Below are positions 63,106 to 64,000 of a stretch of 64,000 nt of DNA, piece after piece. Source of the DNA: Flavobacterium gelatinilyticum (lineage in GTDB: Bacteria; Bacteroidota; Bacteroidia; Flavobacteriales; Flavobacteriaceae); assembly GCF_027111295.1 (NCBI RefSeq), contig NZ_CP114287.1, positions 3,472,001 through 3,536,000 on the forward strand, written 5' to 3'. Under the pieces are notes generated by a model. That model had not been told where the DNA came from. It saw only the letters and a program-made list of their open reading frames with translations, and did not search any database. The position numbers and the translations under genes are program-made. Position 1 is the first letter of the stretch. Every line of letters begins with the position of its first letter.

Positions 63106-63651
63106 ATGAGTTTTACAGATTGGAAAACAGAACGAATTGATGCTATTCTTCCCGGAGAATTTTACAAACTGATTGATAAGAATAAAACTCATATTGGAAA
63201 GACTTTTCCAGTTACACTTGCCAACTCAGATACTTTAGAAAAAGCACAGCATTTTTTATCGCTAAGTAGCGATAAAGAGAAAAACAAAGAAGGTTTTCAT
63301 TTTTATGCCCGAGATATGCAAACAAACAATTTGATTGGTTATTTATGTGTAAAAACAATCGATTATCGCATTTCTAAATGTGAATTTGGATATTTTATTG
63401 ATGAAGATTATCAAGGAAAAGGAATTACCTCAAAAATGGTTGCTGATGCACTTGAATTTTGCTTTAACAAATTAATGCTTAATAAGGTTTTTATCTGTAC
63501 ATCTGAAATCAATTTGGCAAGTCAGCGAATCGCATTAAAACACAATTTCAAACAAGAAGGAATCTTAAGAGACGAATTTAGAAACGGAGATGGCACTTTG
63601 CAGAATTCTGTTTATTTCGGGCTTCTTAAATCAGAATACATAAAATCATGA
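63106..63651 (+). CDS. GNAT-family N-acetyltransferase (RimJ/RimL-like)
   Basis: Encodes 181 residues. The acetyl-CoA loop DEDYQGKGITSKMVADAL matches Q/RxxGxG/A of GNAT proteins, preceded by the strand FGYFIDE and followed by NKVFICTSEINLASQRIALK with the usual N..S motif. The closest general type is RimJ/RimL or ribosomal-protein/antibiotic acetyltransferases; the substrate is unknown. It overlaps hemF by four bases (ATGA), so they are translationally coupled. Confidence 0.88.
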   Translation: MSFTDWKTERIDAILPGEFYKLIDKNKTHIGKTFPVTLANSDTLEKAQHFLSLSSDKEKNKEGFHFYARDMQTNNLIGYLCVKTIDYRISKCEFGYFIDEDYQGKGITSKMVADALEFCFNKLMLNKVFICTSEINLASQRIALKHNFKQEGILRDEFRNGDGTLQNSVYFGLLKSEYIKS

Positions 63652-64000
63652 AAGACAAATTTTACGCCTACATACAAAATTTACAAGACCAAATCTGCGC
63701 CGGATTAGAAGCTGTTGACGGAACTGCAAAATTCCGTGAAGACTTATGGAAACGCACAGAAGGCGGAGGCGGAAGAACACGCGTTATTGAAAACGGAAAT
63801 GTTTTTGAAAAAGGCGGTGTAAACATTTCAGCCGTTCACGGAAAACTTCCGGAAACGATGCAGAAAATGTTTAATGTTGGCGAAGCTGATTTTTTTGCCT
63901 GCGGATTAAGTTTGGTCATTCACCCGAAAAACCCGATGGTTCCTACCGTGCACGCCAATTGGCGATATTTTGAAATGTATGACGAAAAAGGAAATGTAAT
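63648..64000 (+). CDS. hemF: Oxygen-dependent coproporphyrinogen III oxidase (3' end outside window)
   Basis: ATG 63648 overlaps the GNAT stop (ATGA). The 117 visible residues read MKDKFYAYIQNLQDQICAGL, then RTEGGGGRTRVIENGNVFEK and GGVNISAVHG, then FFACGLSLVIHPKNPMVPTV and HANWRYFEMYDEKG, which are hallmark HemF blocks. HemF oxidatively decarboxylates coproporphyrinogen III using O2. The gene continues past base 64000. With hemA, hemC, hemD, hemE, hemJ and hemH in the window, only hemL and hemB remain to be located. Confidence 0.95.
   Translation, partial: MKDKFYAYIQNLQDQICAGLEAVDGTAKFREDLWKRTEGGGGRTRVIENGNVFEKGGVNISAVHGKLPETMQKMFNVGEADFFACGLSLVIHPKNPMVPTVHANWRYFEMYDEKGNV

Overview
The window looks like chromosomal DNA of a Flavobacterium close to F. 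johnsoniae (Bacteroidota). Reasons: AT-rich DNA, promoters of the TTG / TAnnTTTG type, weak Shine-Dalgarno signals, lipoproteins and TonB receptors, and above all a gliding-motility locus matching the known sprC-sprD-sprB-sprF operon. No phage, CRISPR array, rRNA or tRNA was seen. The one mobile-type gene is a REP-associated tyrosine transposase (RAYT).

Layout. (1) 1-27471, gliding and type IX secretion: the end of sprD (PorP/SprF-like barrel, about 1200 residues of Ala/Lys/Glu coiled coil, SPOR-like end), giant sprB (7085 aa adhesin) and sprF. (2) 27562-31776: pgk, a LysM lytic transglycosylase and a DUF4837 lipoprotein. (3) 31792-36989: a heptamer repeat array, a DUF1579 lipoprotein, two ankyrin-repeat proteins and two lipoproteins of unknown role. 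(4) 36997-40464, minus strand: ferredoxin, a U32/TrhP-type protein, a TrhO-type tRNA hydroxylase carrying the same C-terminal domain as the U32 protein, and a bacilliredoxin. (5) 40561-51406, metal and redox block: S41 peptidase, ArsR regulator, lycopene cyclase, thioredoxin-like protein, TonB receptor, FAD oxidoreductase, MerC protein, Fur-family regulator, Nramp transporter with a universal-stress domain, and a DtxR/MntR regulator. A near-identical 16-bp palindrome lies at the TonB-receptor and Nramp promoters, and a 19-bp Fur-type palindrome lies in the merC/fur divergent region. (6) 51464-54295: hypothetical protein, enoyl-CoA hydratase, histidine kinase. (7) 54381-64000, heme synthesis by the C5 route: hemJ and hemH on the minus strand, an AraC regulator divergent from hemA, then hemC, hemD, hemE, a RAYT flanked by palindromes, a small unknown gene, a GNAT acetyltransferase, and hemF, which runs off the window.

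Intergenic spaces hold at least six families of short dispersed inverted or tandem repeats. The strongest candidate novelties are: a 7-domain super-repeat in SprB built over at least eight units; the shared palindromic operator linking a TonB receptor/thioredoxin/carotenoid operon to the manganese/iron regulator; the TrhO-U32 domain sharing next to TrhP; and the RAYT with its own palindrome family.
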